DNA from: Erythrocercus mccallii
Taxonomy: Eukaryota > Chordata > Aves > Passeriformes > Dicruridae
Assembly (NCBI GenBank): GCA_013397435.1
Contig: VZRG01001634.1
Coordinates: 1 to 64,000, forward strand
Direction: 5' to 3'
Length of the DNA stretch: 64,000 bases
Shown here: one piece after another, positions 48,414 through 61,173 of the stretch
Layout: each line of letters opens with the position of its first letter
How positions within the stretch are numbered: position 1 is the stretch's first letter
Made by a program: the position numbers and the translations under genes
Notes under the pieces: generated by a model
Databases searched by the model: none
What the model was told of the DNA's origin: nothing
What the model saw: only the letters and a program-made list of their open reading frames with translations

Positions 48414-51400
48414 CACTGCTATTTGCAATGGATCAGCTCACTCATTTGCCACGGGATTTTTGCTGTGGCTCCTTGCAGTCACTTCTCAACACTAAGCTAC
48501 CACAGGGGTCATTCATAAACCTTCAAAAAATCATCAGGGGTTACTTTGCTCATTTTAAGAGTGAAGTTTCTGTCTGCATAGGAAACTGCCTGTGCTGATC
48601 CCTGCCATCTCCTCTTCCCTCTTTCTCTCTGTCCCTCCAAGTTTCCAAAACTGACTTTAACATGCTATCCAAAACAGAAAGCTCTCACAGGAAGTCACTG
48701 CTGCACTAACAGGCATCTCTGGTCTCTCCTGATATTGCCTGAAGGATTTGACTCTGATTTGCAAACTTATCTTCCTATTGCACGCAACTGTGTGCCTAAG
48801 TGGTTAATGCAAGTGTAATAATGCCAATTGCCAGCCTTTCAAAGTTATTGCAGTGACAGGTCAGTGACTCACCTCCTCTTCACTGAGCCGATTTTGGGAA
48901 ACCCTGATAGGCTGGAGGAGAGCAAAGGTAAACCAGGGAGCACCCAAAACAGGACCTCTAGAGAGCAGAAACAGCTGGGAAGGCTGAGAAAGTGATTTTA
49001 CATCAACACAAAGAGGTGATTGGTTACACAGTGAGACTCTGTGTCCTGAAATATTTCATTCCTTCGTGTTCACTCTACCCACTGCTCCTACTTAAAACCT
49101 CAGAGTTTGCTCTGCCTCTTTGGTTTTCCTTTTAATTGCAGAGCAGAAGGTGAGAAAGTAGTATGTTGCCTGTGCAACTAGAGATAAACAGGTTATCTAC
49201 CTGTGTTGAAGCAGCAGCAAAAGGATGTTACGTCTAGTTTCAGATTTTCTTCTTTATCTAGGAAGGCAGTAGAGGCTCCAGAGGAATGGTTCAGAGGAGT
49301 TGGCAGTAAAACCAAGAAAACTGGGCTAGAGGAGAATGAGGAGTAGCAAGTTTGTAGAGCTCAGTGGCATGTGAAAAACCTCCAGGAAGCATTTACCTCA
49401 TTTACATGATGTTCACCAACAGCTCATGGCACTCGGGAACAGCCACTGCGACAGCTCCAACAACAGAGGCAATTTTCAGGGCAGAGAGGAGCAACCATAG
49501 GCCAGTGCACAGTCTGAAAGGCAGATGAGGTACTGAGCCAGGTAGCCTCAGGAGTCTTTCTTTCAAAGGATTCCTAGGAATTCCCTCTGTAGATGACTCC
49601 CAATGCCTTCTGACAAAACAATTGAGCAATTCCTTAACTTGCACAGAAGATAGATTAAGGACACTATTGCACACAAAAGCTCAAGAGGACAGGAGGTAAA
49701 ACAGAACAGCATAACAAGTGTGTGGTCACACTCAGAATGTGTCAGAGAAATTTCATTTCTATTCCTCAGACTAAGGCAGAAGAGAAATACTCAGAGACCC
49801 CAAGTAAAACTGATACCTGTGTGCAGGTTATTGGGCAACACTTAGGTTCTCCTGGTTACCAGAGGATCTTTGAGTCTATTCCCTTTCCAGTGCAGAATAT
49901 CTAGAAAGGCATTGTGTCATTTCACAATTCATGGAAAGAAATATATTTTTCTCTTCTTGAAATTTTGTGAAGCCCCAACAGCTATGTCAGAATTTAACCA
50001 CAGGTGTGACAAAACCAGCTGGTCTCAAAGGCAGAACACCTTTAGGTGACAATCTGTTTCCAATTCCTGCTCAGATTTCACACATATACTTTTTGTTTTT
50101 CTATGTAAGATGCCACGGGAGAGAAAAGACATCTGTCTCCCACACTACTTGAATTTAGGAATTGGAAGCCTGCCACATTTTCATTTGTGCTAAGAGAAGT
50201 AACAGTAAGATAAAATCTAGTGGGTTTGAGCAATTTTGGAAGATGCAGTAGTAGGTAAGGAGATCTTTGGTCAGACAAGGCTCTGGAAGCACAAAGATGT
50301 TTTTGAAGCAGAAGGGTTTGACTTTCATTTCCCACTGCTGAGAAGATACTGCTTTAGGAGAGACAGATTGTTAGGAAAAGTGACTCTTGGATACCTGTTG
50401 GGACTACAGGGACACAGAGCAGCATAATAAGGTCAAGTGTGAGAAAATTTCTCCCTTCTGGAGGCCCTGCAAACCCCTTTTTTGGGATAAACACATCTCA
50501 ACACATAACCACAATTCAGCCTGAGAAATACTTCAGAGACATCACTCAGATGCTCCTACCCTGGCCCAAAGGACAAAGCTGAACAAAGTTCCTCTGTCTG
50601 TTGCTACCACTTCTAGATAAGCAAAACTTAATGCTCTCTACATAACCCCCACATTTTGTCAAAACACATATTGCCATGTTTTATCTGAGCTTGCACCTTC
50701 ACCCAAGACACTGACTGGGAGAATGCAGAAAAACACCCAAACAGCTTCCTTCAACCCCAAAAATCCCCTTAAACTCGGCCACAACCCAGGCCAGAGCACA
50801 GCGCCTGCAATGTGCTTTCTTGGATAAACCCACAAGGATAAGGGCAGCATTACAGACAGGATCATGAGCAGCAGAGTAAAGCCTGCCCCACCCCACAGAG
50901 AGACAAATAGAAAACAGCTGCACCAACTCTGAGGGGAGCGACACTGGGCTGAGCCTTGCTGCACTCCAGTGAAATGGCAGGAAAATCCTGCTGCAAGAAA
51001 AGTTGTTCTACTCTGCACTGATAAGGGCTTAGTGATTTAAAGGCTCATCAGAAGGACAACTGCTGAGGTTTAGAATTGCCTGTTAGAAATAACTGGAGGA
51101 AGATGTGATTTACAAAGATCCCAAAACTTGCCTGGTTGGGCTTTGTTTTATTGTTTTGGTGATTTGCTATTTTTGTTTGCTTGGCTTTGGGTTGTTTGTT
51201 TCAAGTCAGTAGGGATTTAGTTTTATTAGTTATTTTAAAATAATGTTTTGGGCTTTTTTTTTTTTTTGTAATCTGATACTTGTGCTGTGGGGTTTTTGTC
51301 TGTTTCTTTGATTGGGTTTATCTCTTGCCTCCAAAAAAAAAGACAGCCATACTTTATGCTTTACACAGCCTTATTCTGCAAGCTAGTATTTATAGCATTT

Positions 51401-54400
51401 ATATCCTAACCTTTTACACCAGCAACTGTTGAGTTATCTCTCTGCCCTTTACTTGACTTTATTACACACAGTGAGAACAGGGTGGATCCCAGAGGTATTA
51501 TATGCTTAGTAAAAAAATATAAAAATCACAGGTTTTAATCTGCCATGAGTCTCATTTCACATTGCATGCAATGATTTGTGTATTTCTTATTTTTTTGATT
51601 CAAAACTGCCTACAGTGAATAATCCACGGACTTTCCCTGCCCACCCATTACCCACCACAAGGTAATTATGGTCTAATGTGTCTGATACAGGGAGCTGAGC
51701 ACACTGACATTCTTCACAGGCTAAAACTGTTTCAGTGAGGTTAAATCCTGCCAGTTTAGCTCTTGGAAGCGAGCCCCACTGCACATGTAGGACAGGATTA
51801 CCACCTGAGGGAAGGGGTAAAGCTGTGCATCAGACCAGGTGTGTCATCAATCCGCATCTCTCACAACAGCTTTATTAGAGACACGGGGCTTCAGGGAGAC
51901 TCCACTGCAGCTCCTGGAAGGACTCAGTGGCTGAAACCCTTGCTGCGGCTCAGAACAGCACTTTATCTTCCATTTGCTGTGTTCACAGCCCTCAGGTGCA
52001 GGACAGCCAAGTGACCAAACAGACACCCTGAGAAGTACAAAAGCTTTGGTGGGGTGACCTTGCTTAGCAGCAGAACAGCTCAGGCAGATTGTGACTGCTG
52101 GGTTCCAAATGGCACCTGAAGGGGAAACAGAGGGGATGCAGCACTCCCAGCCTGGCAGTAAGATTACATCTGTACATAAGGTTGGGAGTGGAAGATAACT
52201 CAGTGGGGTTTGCTTCCCAGACTACATATGAACTTTGATTAAGCAATGTTTTATTATTTTATGTTTTATTTTTTCAGGCATTACCTCGGAAAACTGCTAG
52301 ATGGTGCTAGAATATATACATATGCAATACTATGCTAAAACAGGGGGTTAAGCTGCAATCAGCTTTTGATGGTATTGCCTTGTGAATGCTGGTTGTATAT
52401 TAACAGAGAGCTGTGTCCAGGATGACAGAATCTTATTTTCTCATGCTTTGCAGGGGGTGAACATAGAGAAACACTCAGCTGGACTCACATCAGGGCCCAG
52501 GTCAAGGAGATTGACTCCTCCCCAAGCTACTCAGTGAGAAAGTTCAGGGCACAATTCTGCACATGTTTAATGATCACGCAGCTCTATGGATTCTATATTC
52601 CCAAGAACAAGCCATCCTCCATTAAAAGAGCATCTTCCAGAGAACACTGTGCTCTTTCGCAATGCAAATATTCTTGGAAAAAGAGGCAAAAGAAGGAAAA
52701 AAGAGGGAAAAAAAAGGCAACCAACCGAACAGGGAAAAAAACGCCACCCCGTTCCTAAGTATGTTACAGCTAAAGAGAATTCAGTCAAGCCACCCAAACT
52801 GTCTGCAACTTGTGTTACCAGTCCAGCTAATATTGATTTTTGAGTGGTTTGTATGGGGAAGTTTAAGCACACTATGTCATAAATATATGGGATTATAAAT
52901 GAGAGATGCAGTTAAAAAGAAGTATGATAACAGAGGAAGTGCCACTGGAGCAATGGGGTTTACACAGTACAGACTTGATCCATAATCTACTAGAGTTTTC
53001 GTATGGGAAAAAAATAGACATTTTAAAATAGTATTAATATACTTGATTCTTAACATTAATGGCTGAGCATGTGGACACTGAGGGAAAAGAAAGGGCCAAG
53101 CAGACTAAACCCAGCTTTAATTACTGTTAATCTGCAGAGACATTCACATCAGAAATATCACCCTGGCATTTTCCTGTTTACCAGGTGCAGATCAAGCTCT
53201 GTAACATTTAATCTTTGTACTTGCCCTTTGAAAACCTCTCCTTCCCTCATCTTTCCCTCAACAAATCGCCTCCTGTGTTGCTGCTGCACAGCAGTGTCTG
53301 CCAGCTTCTCCTGGCTATTCCCTGCCCAGGGAGCTTTCCTTCCAAGACCCTCTCTCTGCTCTGCACTTTTCCCTCCCTGGCAGGGCAATATCAGCTTTCC
53401 CCTGGAGCCCAGGGCACTCCTGGGCTCATTCCTGACAATGGGCACTGCGTGTCTGCAAAAGCAACCAGAACTGCATGGCTGTCATTAATGACAAAGCAAA
53501 GCACCTAAAGAGCTGCTGCGATCAAAACAACACCCTAGAAGCACAGAATCTCCTTCAGGAGGTCTGGAGCTGCTTTGTTCCCAGATAAAGGCAGCACTTG
53601 CACCAGCTCGGCTGACAGACCTACACTGCATCGATGGCAAGCACCAAGGAGCACGCTGGAACAGTGTTTACCCTTCAGGCCAGCAGCATCTCAGAAACCA
53701 AACACCTCATTTTGCCAGGCTACTGTATCCAAGAAGTTGTAGGGTAAATTGATTTGTTTTCAGCTTCTTATGTTTGTGTGATTCTCCCCCCCCGTACAAG
53801 AGTTTTTCGGCAGAAAATTTCAAGCGTTCCGGAAGTTTTTCAGAATTTAAAAAAAAAAAAGTAAAATAAGAACGGAAATTATAGAGTGAATTCTCTTCTC
53901 AGAAACCATTGTGCAAGATTAATCCATTTTCTCCCAGAAAGTCAGCTTGTCATCACACATCCCATCTCTCATACTCCTTCAGACCCCTGGGTAACTGGAC
54001 CCACCTCCAGAGGAGTGCTAGAAATTCCAGTTACACTTCCTGCTTTCCAAGAGCAAAATTACATGGAACTGCTTTTGCTTGACCTTTCCTTTTCCAACAT
54101 GTTATTTCTACATTTTTGAAGAGACCGTGTATAATAATGATAAAAACATCTATTAAGAGTTCTTTCTATAGGTCTTTCAACTCAAGATTTCTTAGTAAGT
54201 CTGCGTGACATTTCCAAGAAGGCGAGTTACTGGCATCAAGGCATTGAATTTATCAACTTCTTTTTGTACTTTCAACATGAAGCATAAGAGAAAATTTTCC
54301 TTTCCTGAAGGAAAAAAAAAAAATCTTAGCTGCCATTTTGCTACTTCGATTGAGGTGAGGATTTCTTCTTTGAATTAAAATAAAATAAAATTCCTTTAGG

Positions 54401-55880
54401 ATTAGCACAGTTGATCTAAAAATCATATTAACTTTCTTGACTCTCAGACACTATTATTATCTGCAAAACACTCATTAAGAAAGAGTTCAATTATTTTTCC
54501 TCTGAAAAAAAATAATCCCCATTTGTTCAAACAAGTAAAATTGAGGAATCAGGCAAAGCATTCAAGCACATTTCCAGCTCCTATTCTTTACCTGTAATTG
54601 TTTATGTAGTGATGTTGTATCCACCCACACCAGGCAATGGCTGTTTCCCATTTTTTAGATAAATGCTGCACCCAGAGAGAGATGGTCCTTTTAAACACCG
54701 AAGAGAGAGCACTTAAGAACAAATAAAACATCCAAATCTGAAGAACCACAGCCCTTGAATGGTCAACAGGACTTTCCAGACTACAAATGCCCAGGCCACA
54801 CAGCTGGTGAAATTAGCACTTGATTACCTGGTGTCCCAAATCAGTAGATGAGGTTCAGGTGGGCAGGTGGAAAATAATCAAGATCACCTGTTGCTCATTA
54901 ATTGAAGCAGCTGATTACCAAAACAGTCTTCATATGAGGTTAATTTGACATTAATGGCATGGAAGGCATTCAATGTCACTCATTTTGGTCAATTCTGCCC
55001 CAAGTTACCTCATTGCCTCATCACTCACTAAGCACAACTTCTCTTGCTCCCACACCTCTCCACACCTCAAGGCTATGATTTTATTCCAGCTAATTAAAAA
55101 TAAAATTCAAAAATTCATTTTTCCACTGCAGAGTCTCTCTGTTCCTCCTCATAGTTTCTCCTAGAAAAAACTTTACCATGGATTTAACAGCATCATTAGG
55201 CTGTAAACATTACACTCTGCCAGGCATCACATTTGTGCTCTGGCTCTGCTGGCTCAGAAGCCTACTGCCTTAGAGGGGGCATTTCCCGAAACATCCCAAG
55301 CCCATCAGGAGCTGGGAGATGCTGGCTTGCAGGCAGCAGGTAAGTGGCTATATCCTGTGGTGCCAGGAGCCGGTGCTTAAATGGAGCTGTCTTATCAAGA
55401 ACGCTTCTCCCAGCAGCTCTGGGCTTCACCAGAGGCTGGCACAGCCCTGTGCAAAGCAGTAATTTCCTTGTCTCTACGACCACAGCAGGATGAACCCACT
55501 GATTCTGGGTTCCTCCTCTTCCCCTATTCCCATTTTTAATGCCAACAATCCACTCTCCTTTCAGGACTATGCAAAGAAACTTGCTTTCTCAGGTCATCAC
55601 CCTCTAAATCCTGCCTCTCCTCTTCCCCAGCAGACAGACTTGTAGGAATTACTTATCACTGGGCAATATGTACCTACAGGTCTTTCAAGTATCTGACAAA
55701 AGCTGAAATATCCAAATATCAAGTTTGGTGCTTTCTTGTTTTCTTCTGAGGAAACGTCATGTATTTCCCCCCTCTGACAGCAGTAAAAAGATGAGGCAAG
55801 AAAGGATGTCATGTTATTTTCACTAAAATTTTCTTACCCTAGTGTTTATGCCATGAATGTACTTACTGCCTTATCACTAA
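48414..55880. other. Non-coding unique DNA
   Basis: No recognised gene. 48781-48880 is dense in factor-like motifs. 51125-51320 is T/G-rich with a T14 tract (51254-51267). A12 tracts lie at 53849-53860 and 54312-54323. GC-richer patches at 50690-50960, 51760-52020 and 53215-53510 hold short overlapping frames on both strands, up to 139 codons at 53069-53488, without motifs. Confidence 0.65.
51125..51320. repeat. T/G-rich low-complexity stretch with T14
   Basis: The plus strand is dominated by T and G with repeated TTTGTTT, TTGTTTG and GGGTTT words. A T14 tract lies at 51254-51267. It is strand-asymmetric like the 38690-38770 stretch. Confidence 0.75.
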
Positions 55881-55883
55881 ACT

Positions 55884-58500
55884 TTATCTTGCTGACAAAA
55901 GTCTCCATGACAGCCACAGGATGCACAGTGGGAAGTATATGGTCTGAATGCTGAAAGGCCAAATCACCTCCTTCATGTACTGACTCAGAAACACAACCTG
56001 AGCTGCAGGAGGAATGCTGACACCGTGGAGAAGCTCTGGGGTATCAAAGAGCGGGAGATGTGTCAGGGGTGCAGACTGAGAGACCGGAGAGGCTGAAAGC
56101 TGCTGCCAGTGACAAGGAATCATCTCCTTTGCAGAGGAGAGGTGCCACAGGGGCTCAGGACTGCACCAAGGGGACACTCCACCCTCCAAAGCAGGAAAAT
56201 TGCCTGGAGGCACAGGGACAGTGACCAGGGCAGCTGCAGGCTGGAGAGGGCCCCAGTCCAGACATTCCCAGTCCTTTGGGCATCTGCAGCTCCAGCCCTT
56301 TGGCTCTCTGACAGGAGCTTTCACACAATGCTGGCCTTGGGACAGCTGTGTCACACCAGCCACCACAGAAAAGCACTGACCATAAAGATCCCCTGCCACA
56401 CACAACCGCCCATCACCTCTCACTTGGGAAAGGGAAAAGAACCCATCAACACAGAAATTAATTTGACAGTAACCTTGAGAGAGTTGGGAATTCTGTGGCT
56501 TGCCTAATGGCTACAGAGGGATGTTATGAACAGGGATTTCATATAATCTAACTGTTTGCTCTTTAAACAAAAAATAATCTTTTATAGCCTGCAACTATCT
56601 CAGATTGAGTCCCCTTGCAATTACAAAAGTGATTGTGTTTGAATAGCTGGCTTTCTCCTTCACTGCTTTGCTTCTCTCCACTCTGGTGACTTCTACAGGG
56701 AAATCATCCTTTGGACATGATGGGTAGATGCTCCAGGCATTATTGGATTGCCCAAAACTCAGTCTCTCAGCCTCACTGCTAGTACTAGTCAGGGCAGAAG
56801 AGAACTGAACTGTTGAGCAGCTGTTTAGACACCTTTGAGAATCCTTATGCACACTGGAAAAGTCTCTTCCTATTAGCACTCATAACTAGGAGTCACTTAA
56901 CCTTTGACTGCATAGCACAGTCAAATTCCCTGATATATTGGATTGCCACTGTAGAAATAATTAAGGAAGACAGTGCAGGAAATAATAATTTACAATGGCA
57001 TGTCTACAATCCCAAGTTCTCAGCATGTTCTACAACAGTTAATGAAAAATAGGTGAAAGAGAATGAGTTATGTGATTAATGTTACAGTCCTTCCCAGTGC
57101 AAAAATGTCATGGAAGGAGGGCAACACCATTCAAAACTGACAGGAGAAGGGAAAATGCCTGGGGTAACAGAATACCCCTCTCTCCTTGCTCAGTTTCATT
57201 TTAAAAAGGTATGGGGCTGCTATAATTTCATACAAGCTTGCAAAGTTGACTGTCCTTACAAAAAGAGCAATTATACACACACTTTAAGCACGAAGCAGCA
57301 CAGTAATTAAATGAGTAATTACCTTCCCACTTTTAAGCTGTCATGCAATTAAACTTAATTAAACATTCTCTGTACTTCACTAATCTTACACAAACAGAAG
57401 AAGGTAAGAAGGGTGTGGCAAAGAAAGGGCATTTGGCAGAAGGTTGAGGCTATTACTCTGTCTATAATAAAAAATAACGCTGCACAGTGAACTCTAGGTT
57501 CTCATGTTGTTGCCTTGTTCCTGGCCAGAATATAACCTGGTCTGAGCTGCAAAATGAGCAATACACTGAAGCAGTTCCACACTGCTTAATTTTGGGTGGC
57601 ACTCTTTTACAGAACATTGCAAAATGCTCTAAAGAATGTTTCAAAAGAAGTAAGTCCAAGAAAAGGCAAATGCTGGCATTTTAGAGCAGAGGGAGTAAAG
57701 CATTCTGTACAGAAAAGCTGGTCCAAATGTAATACAAAATCTTTAATGCAAACACAAGTGCAAGATTTCTCTTTTCTCCAGCAGAGGAAGGGCCTCTGTT
57801 GTAGAGACACAATAGAGGAAGGGCCAAGAAAAGACATGGGAATTTTGTTGACAAGGAGACAAAGCAGCTGTGGTGCAAGAACAATTGTGAACTTGCTCCT
57901 ATCCTGGTCTGAAGTACAAATCAGCTTTGTAGAAGCACAGTCCACATGCTTCTGCTAATTATTTATTCATTCCCAGAATGAATACAGAAAGCTGTATCAC
58001 ATCTACTCTCTGTAGCTGCATAGTTTTATGTTAAATGACAAAATTAAGACAAAGAAATTCTCTCAAGGATTCTGTCTTCCATTGCTCCCTGAGGCAAAGG
58101 CAAAGAACAGGCAGCAAAACAGGTACATCTAAAAGCAAAACCTAACCACACTCTGTAAATAGAATGTTTAACTCCAGGTGTCCTCAGATTTTGGCCCACC
58201 CTCATAACCCACATGTGTGCACACACTTTTCTTTGCTCCTTTCTTTGCTACTGAGTCCTGATCCCAAGTGCCACAGAAGAAATTTGAGCACATCACAGCA
58301 AAATATAGCTGGGAAAGTCAATTTTGTCCTTTTCCACCCTCATTTCTTCCAGTATACAGAGCAGCTCACAGAACTGAGACCTGCCATTAATACTGAAGGA
58401 AGCAGAGAGGTCTTCACGTGGTTTGAAACTATCAGCACAATGAGGGACAAAGACAGGATGCTTGAAGATAAAGTGTTATTATTATTAAAACAATGGGGAA
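55884..58500. other. GC-richer patch then unique AT-rich DNA, no gene
   Basis: 55884-56507 is GC-richer, and long frames are open on both strands (179 codons minus, 132 codons plus). The minus frame opens on GTG rather than ATG and shows no domain, so neither is called. The remainder is ordinary AT-rich DNA with short frames, including overlapping opposite-strand frames near 57590-57960. Confidence 0.6.
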
Positions 58501-61150
58501 AAACCCAATAACAATACTGAGCAGCTTTCCAAAATGCTGAGCTTATCTAAATGCTGAGAAACTGAAAAATGGGTGAAAATCACCACGCTGCACACCACCC
58601 CTGCCATCCCCTGCTATTTATTTACCATTGCCTGATGATAAACTGCAGCTGTGGTTAAAAATGAGTCAAGTTTTATGTTTGGTTCTCATTCCAACCCCCA
58701 CAGCAAGTAAAACATCACAGGCTGATAAAGTCTAAGACACAAATTGTCCAAAAGAAAGCGCTGTATCAGCTACCGAGAAGAAATTAACTCTATTCCAGTT
58801 GAAAAGAGGACAGAAGCATTTCTGTCTGGAAGACGATGCTGGTTTTTATGCTTGGTAGGCCAAAACAAGTACATGAGCATGTTGAAAACATTGGAAGTGC
58901 AGTGTTTAGGAAAAGGCTGTTCCAGGCGGTCTGTGTTAGATTGCAGACAAGCCTGACAGCCCTGGCAATAGAGATTTTGGCTGCTTGCTCCTACTGTCAG
59001 CTCTGTGCCACCAGAGGTGTTCAGGGCCATGCAGCCCCTGCCAGGCACCCGGTGACAGGGCCAGTGCTCCAGCTCCCTTGCTCCAGGGCTGGTTTACAAG
59101 CTGAGGACACTGAATCCAGTGCCAGCTTCAGGAAGCCTTCAGGAGACCCAGCCTCAGCTGTTTAACCTAACCTGACGAGTTCCAAAGCATGTTTTATTTC
59201 CTGTATGGGACGTTATATCATTTTGTTAATGGCCTAGAAGTCAACAGTTCTCTATAGCTGACAATGATTTAGTGCTCCGTGATTTGAATTCACAATCAGC
59301 AACATAGAAATCATATTAAAGTTATGGTTTCTCCCTTATGATCCATTGCCCCACCCATACCAACATGTCCAAAAAAAACAAATTCCAGACTAGAACTTGT
59401 CCACTTTGTCCAACTTTTCCCCTTTGATTTAGGCTCCGGTTTGGAATTATTGATTTTCACCTTTTTTCCCCCCCTGCTTGTTTTGTTTTCACATCTTTCT
59501 GTTAGATTTGGTAGTACTACCTCAAGTCCTGCTACTTTCTGACACAGAGGCAGCACACGATGGTCCTGACATATTTTACTGCAGCTCTGCAAACAGCAGA
59601 AACCTCCCCTCTGCTGGATTCACAGTGTGCAGGGGGTGAGGCACAGGCAGCACAGGGCTGTGTTTAATGCTGGGGAAGCTGCCTCAGGGATGTGTTTAAC
59701 TATGGGGGGTGATTGTCTCTTGCTGGTAGGGGCTAAAAATACAGTGGGATTTGTTATTTGTTGGATTTCAAAGGAGCACTGTGATTTATATCAGCCAAAT
59801 TTGTAATATCACTGAAATAGAGAGTGAACAGCTGGAGCCTGTTCACACCAGACTCAGCATCAGGCCTCACTCTCCTCACTGGCTGTTCCCTCAGGACTGC
59901 TCAGAAGGAACAAGCAGGTTTCTTTAAAGATAAGGGATTTTTTTTCAACTAGGCTTTCACATTACTTCTCAAAAAGGCACAGGAACTCTCAAATTTAGAA
60001 GCAAAAAATATAGAAAAAGTAAGTACAGGAGGAATCTTGAGCTCCTCTAAGTGCAATTTCCCCCCCAGTGCAATGTGCTCTGAGGTCAGGTTTAGTTAGG
60101 GCTGGGATGCTCTCAAGTTAACCTATTTCAATATTTCACCACCCTCATGGTCAATTTTTCTTTCCTAATAACTAATGAGAATTTCCCTTGCTGTAATTTG
60201 TCTCTATGTCTTTCATCCTTTCCTTGAACACCTCCAGGAAGGTGTTGGCTCTGTCCATTGTCCACTCTTCGTGCCATTACATTGCAAAATGGTCTCGTAG
60301 TTGAGCCCACGGCAAGGCAGACTGAAAGCACCCTCAGTGCCACTCCCATCCTTAAAGTGTGACTGCCATCCCACCACCATCATCTCTCTAATGAATCTCT
60401 TTTCCACTGCACATGTAGGCAAGGCCTGCTCCTGCTGACAGCTCAGACAGCCTCAGGTCTGAGCAGCAGAGCTACAGCAATGCACGACCTACCTTACATT
60501 GCAAAAACATTGCAACTTCACCATTAATAACTGCACTAAACATTAAGGGAGAAAAGAGGCAGATACGGATATGCCCTGCTGGAAACAGCTTCCCTGCCAC
60601 TTTAACAAGTATGAAAACAGAGTAATAAAGAGTAATAAAAAGGGTAATAAAGACCCCTTCTGGCTTCACTCCAGTGCAGAGACAAGATTATTAGCTGTTC
60701 TCACAGTCATCATCACTGCAACAATAAATACGGAACTGAAAATAAGAAAGCAAAAGAATTCCACTTGGCTCAGAGACTACTTCTTGGCAATCAATACATT
60801 CTGAATAACTTACAAAATTGTGGTCTTTCAGAGGTAGTCAAGTCTCACTGTCCATCTTCCTTTAAGCACTGATGTTCATAATGGTCCCTCATTTAAAAAT
60901 GTTCGTGCCCAGAGCTGCTGGAGCTCAGATCCATTCTCCTTCCCCCAAAGAGAAGAAAAAGTGAACAGACTGAAGTAGCCTTTGACTACACACTTGCACT
61001 TACCAGGCAATTCTTAACCTTGCCTCTCTGAAGTCTCCTCTAAGCTGATTTGCAAAGATGGGGGCTACAGAAAATGGGGCAAAACCTGTAGAGTTACTCA
61101 GAGACTTGCTAATAGAGTTCAGTAAGAGGAGGAAAAGTTTCACAGATCTC
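58501..61150. other. Non-coding unique DNA
   Basis: Holds a 17-bp-period duplication of AAATGCTGAG (58532-58541 and 58549-58558) and a short AGTAATAAA array (60621-60652). 58770-59165 has overlapping short frames on both strands with no motif. No gene, RNA or dispersed repeat is recognised. Confidence 0.65.
60621..60652 (+). repeat. AGTAATAAA short tandem array
   Basis: Two AGTAATAAA units and a third diverged GGGTAATAAAG unit lie in a row. The array therefore contains three AATAAA hexamers within 32 bp. No transcript end is recognised upstream. Confidence 0.88.
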
Positions 61151-61152
61151 TC

Positions 61153-61173
61153 TTTTTTTTTTTTTTTTTTTTT
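61153..61173. repeat. T21 homopolymer tract
   Basis: Twenty-one consecutive T residues, the longest homopolymer in the window. On the minus strand it would be an A21 tail, but no retroposed gene is recognised on the upstream minus-strand side (61174 onward). It is likely length-variable. Confidence 0.95.

Noticed and set aside
55884..56423. 179-codon open frame on minus
   Set aside because: It opens on GTG, not ATG. The plus strand is also open for 132 codons across the same GC-richer patch, and there is no recognisable motif.
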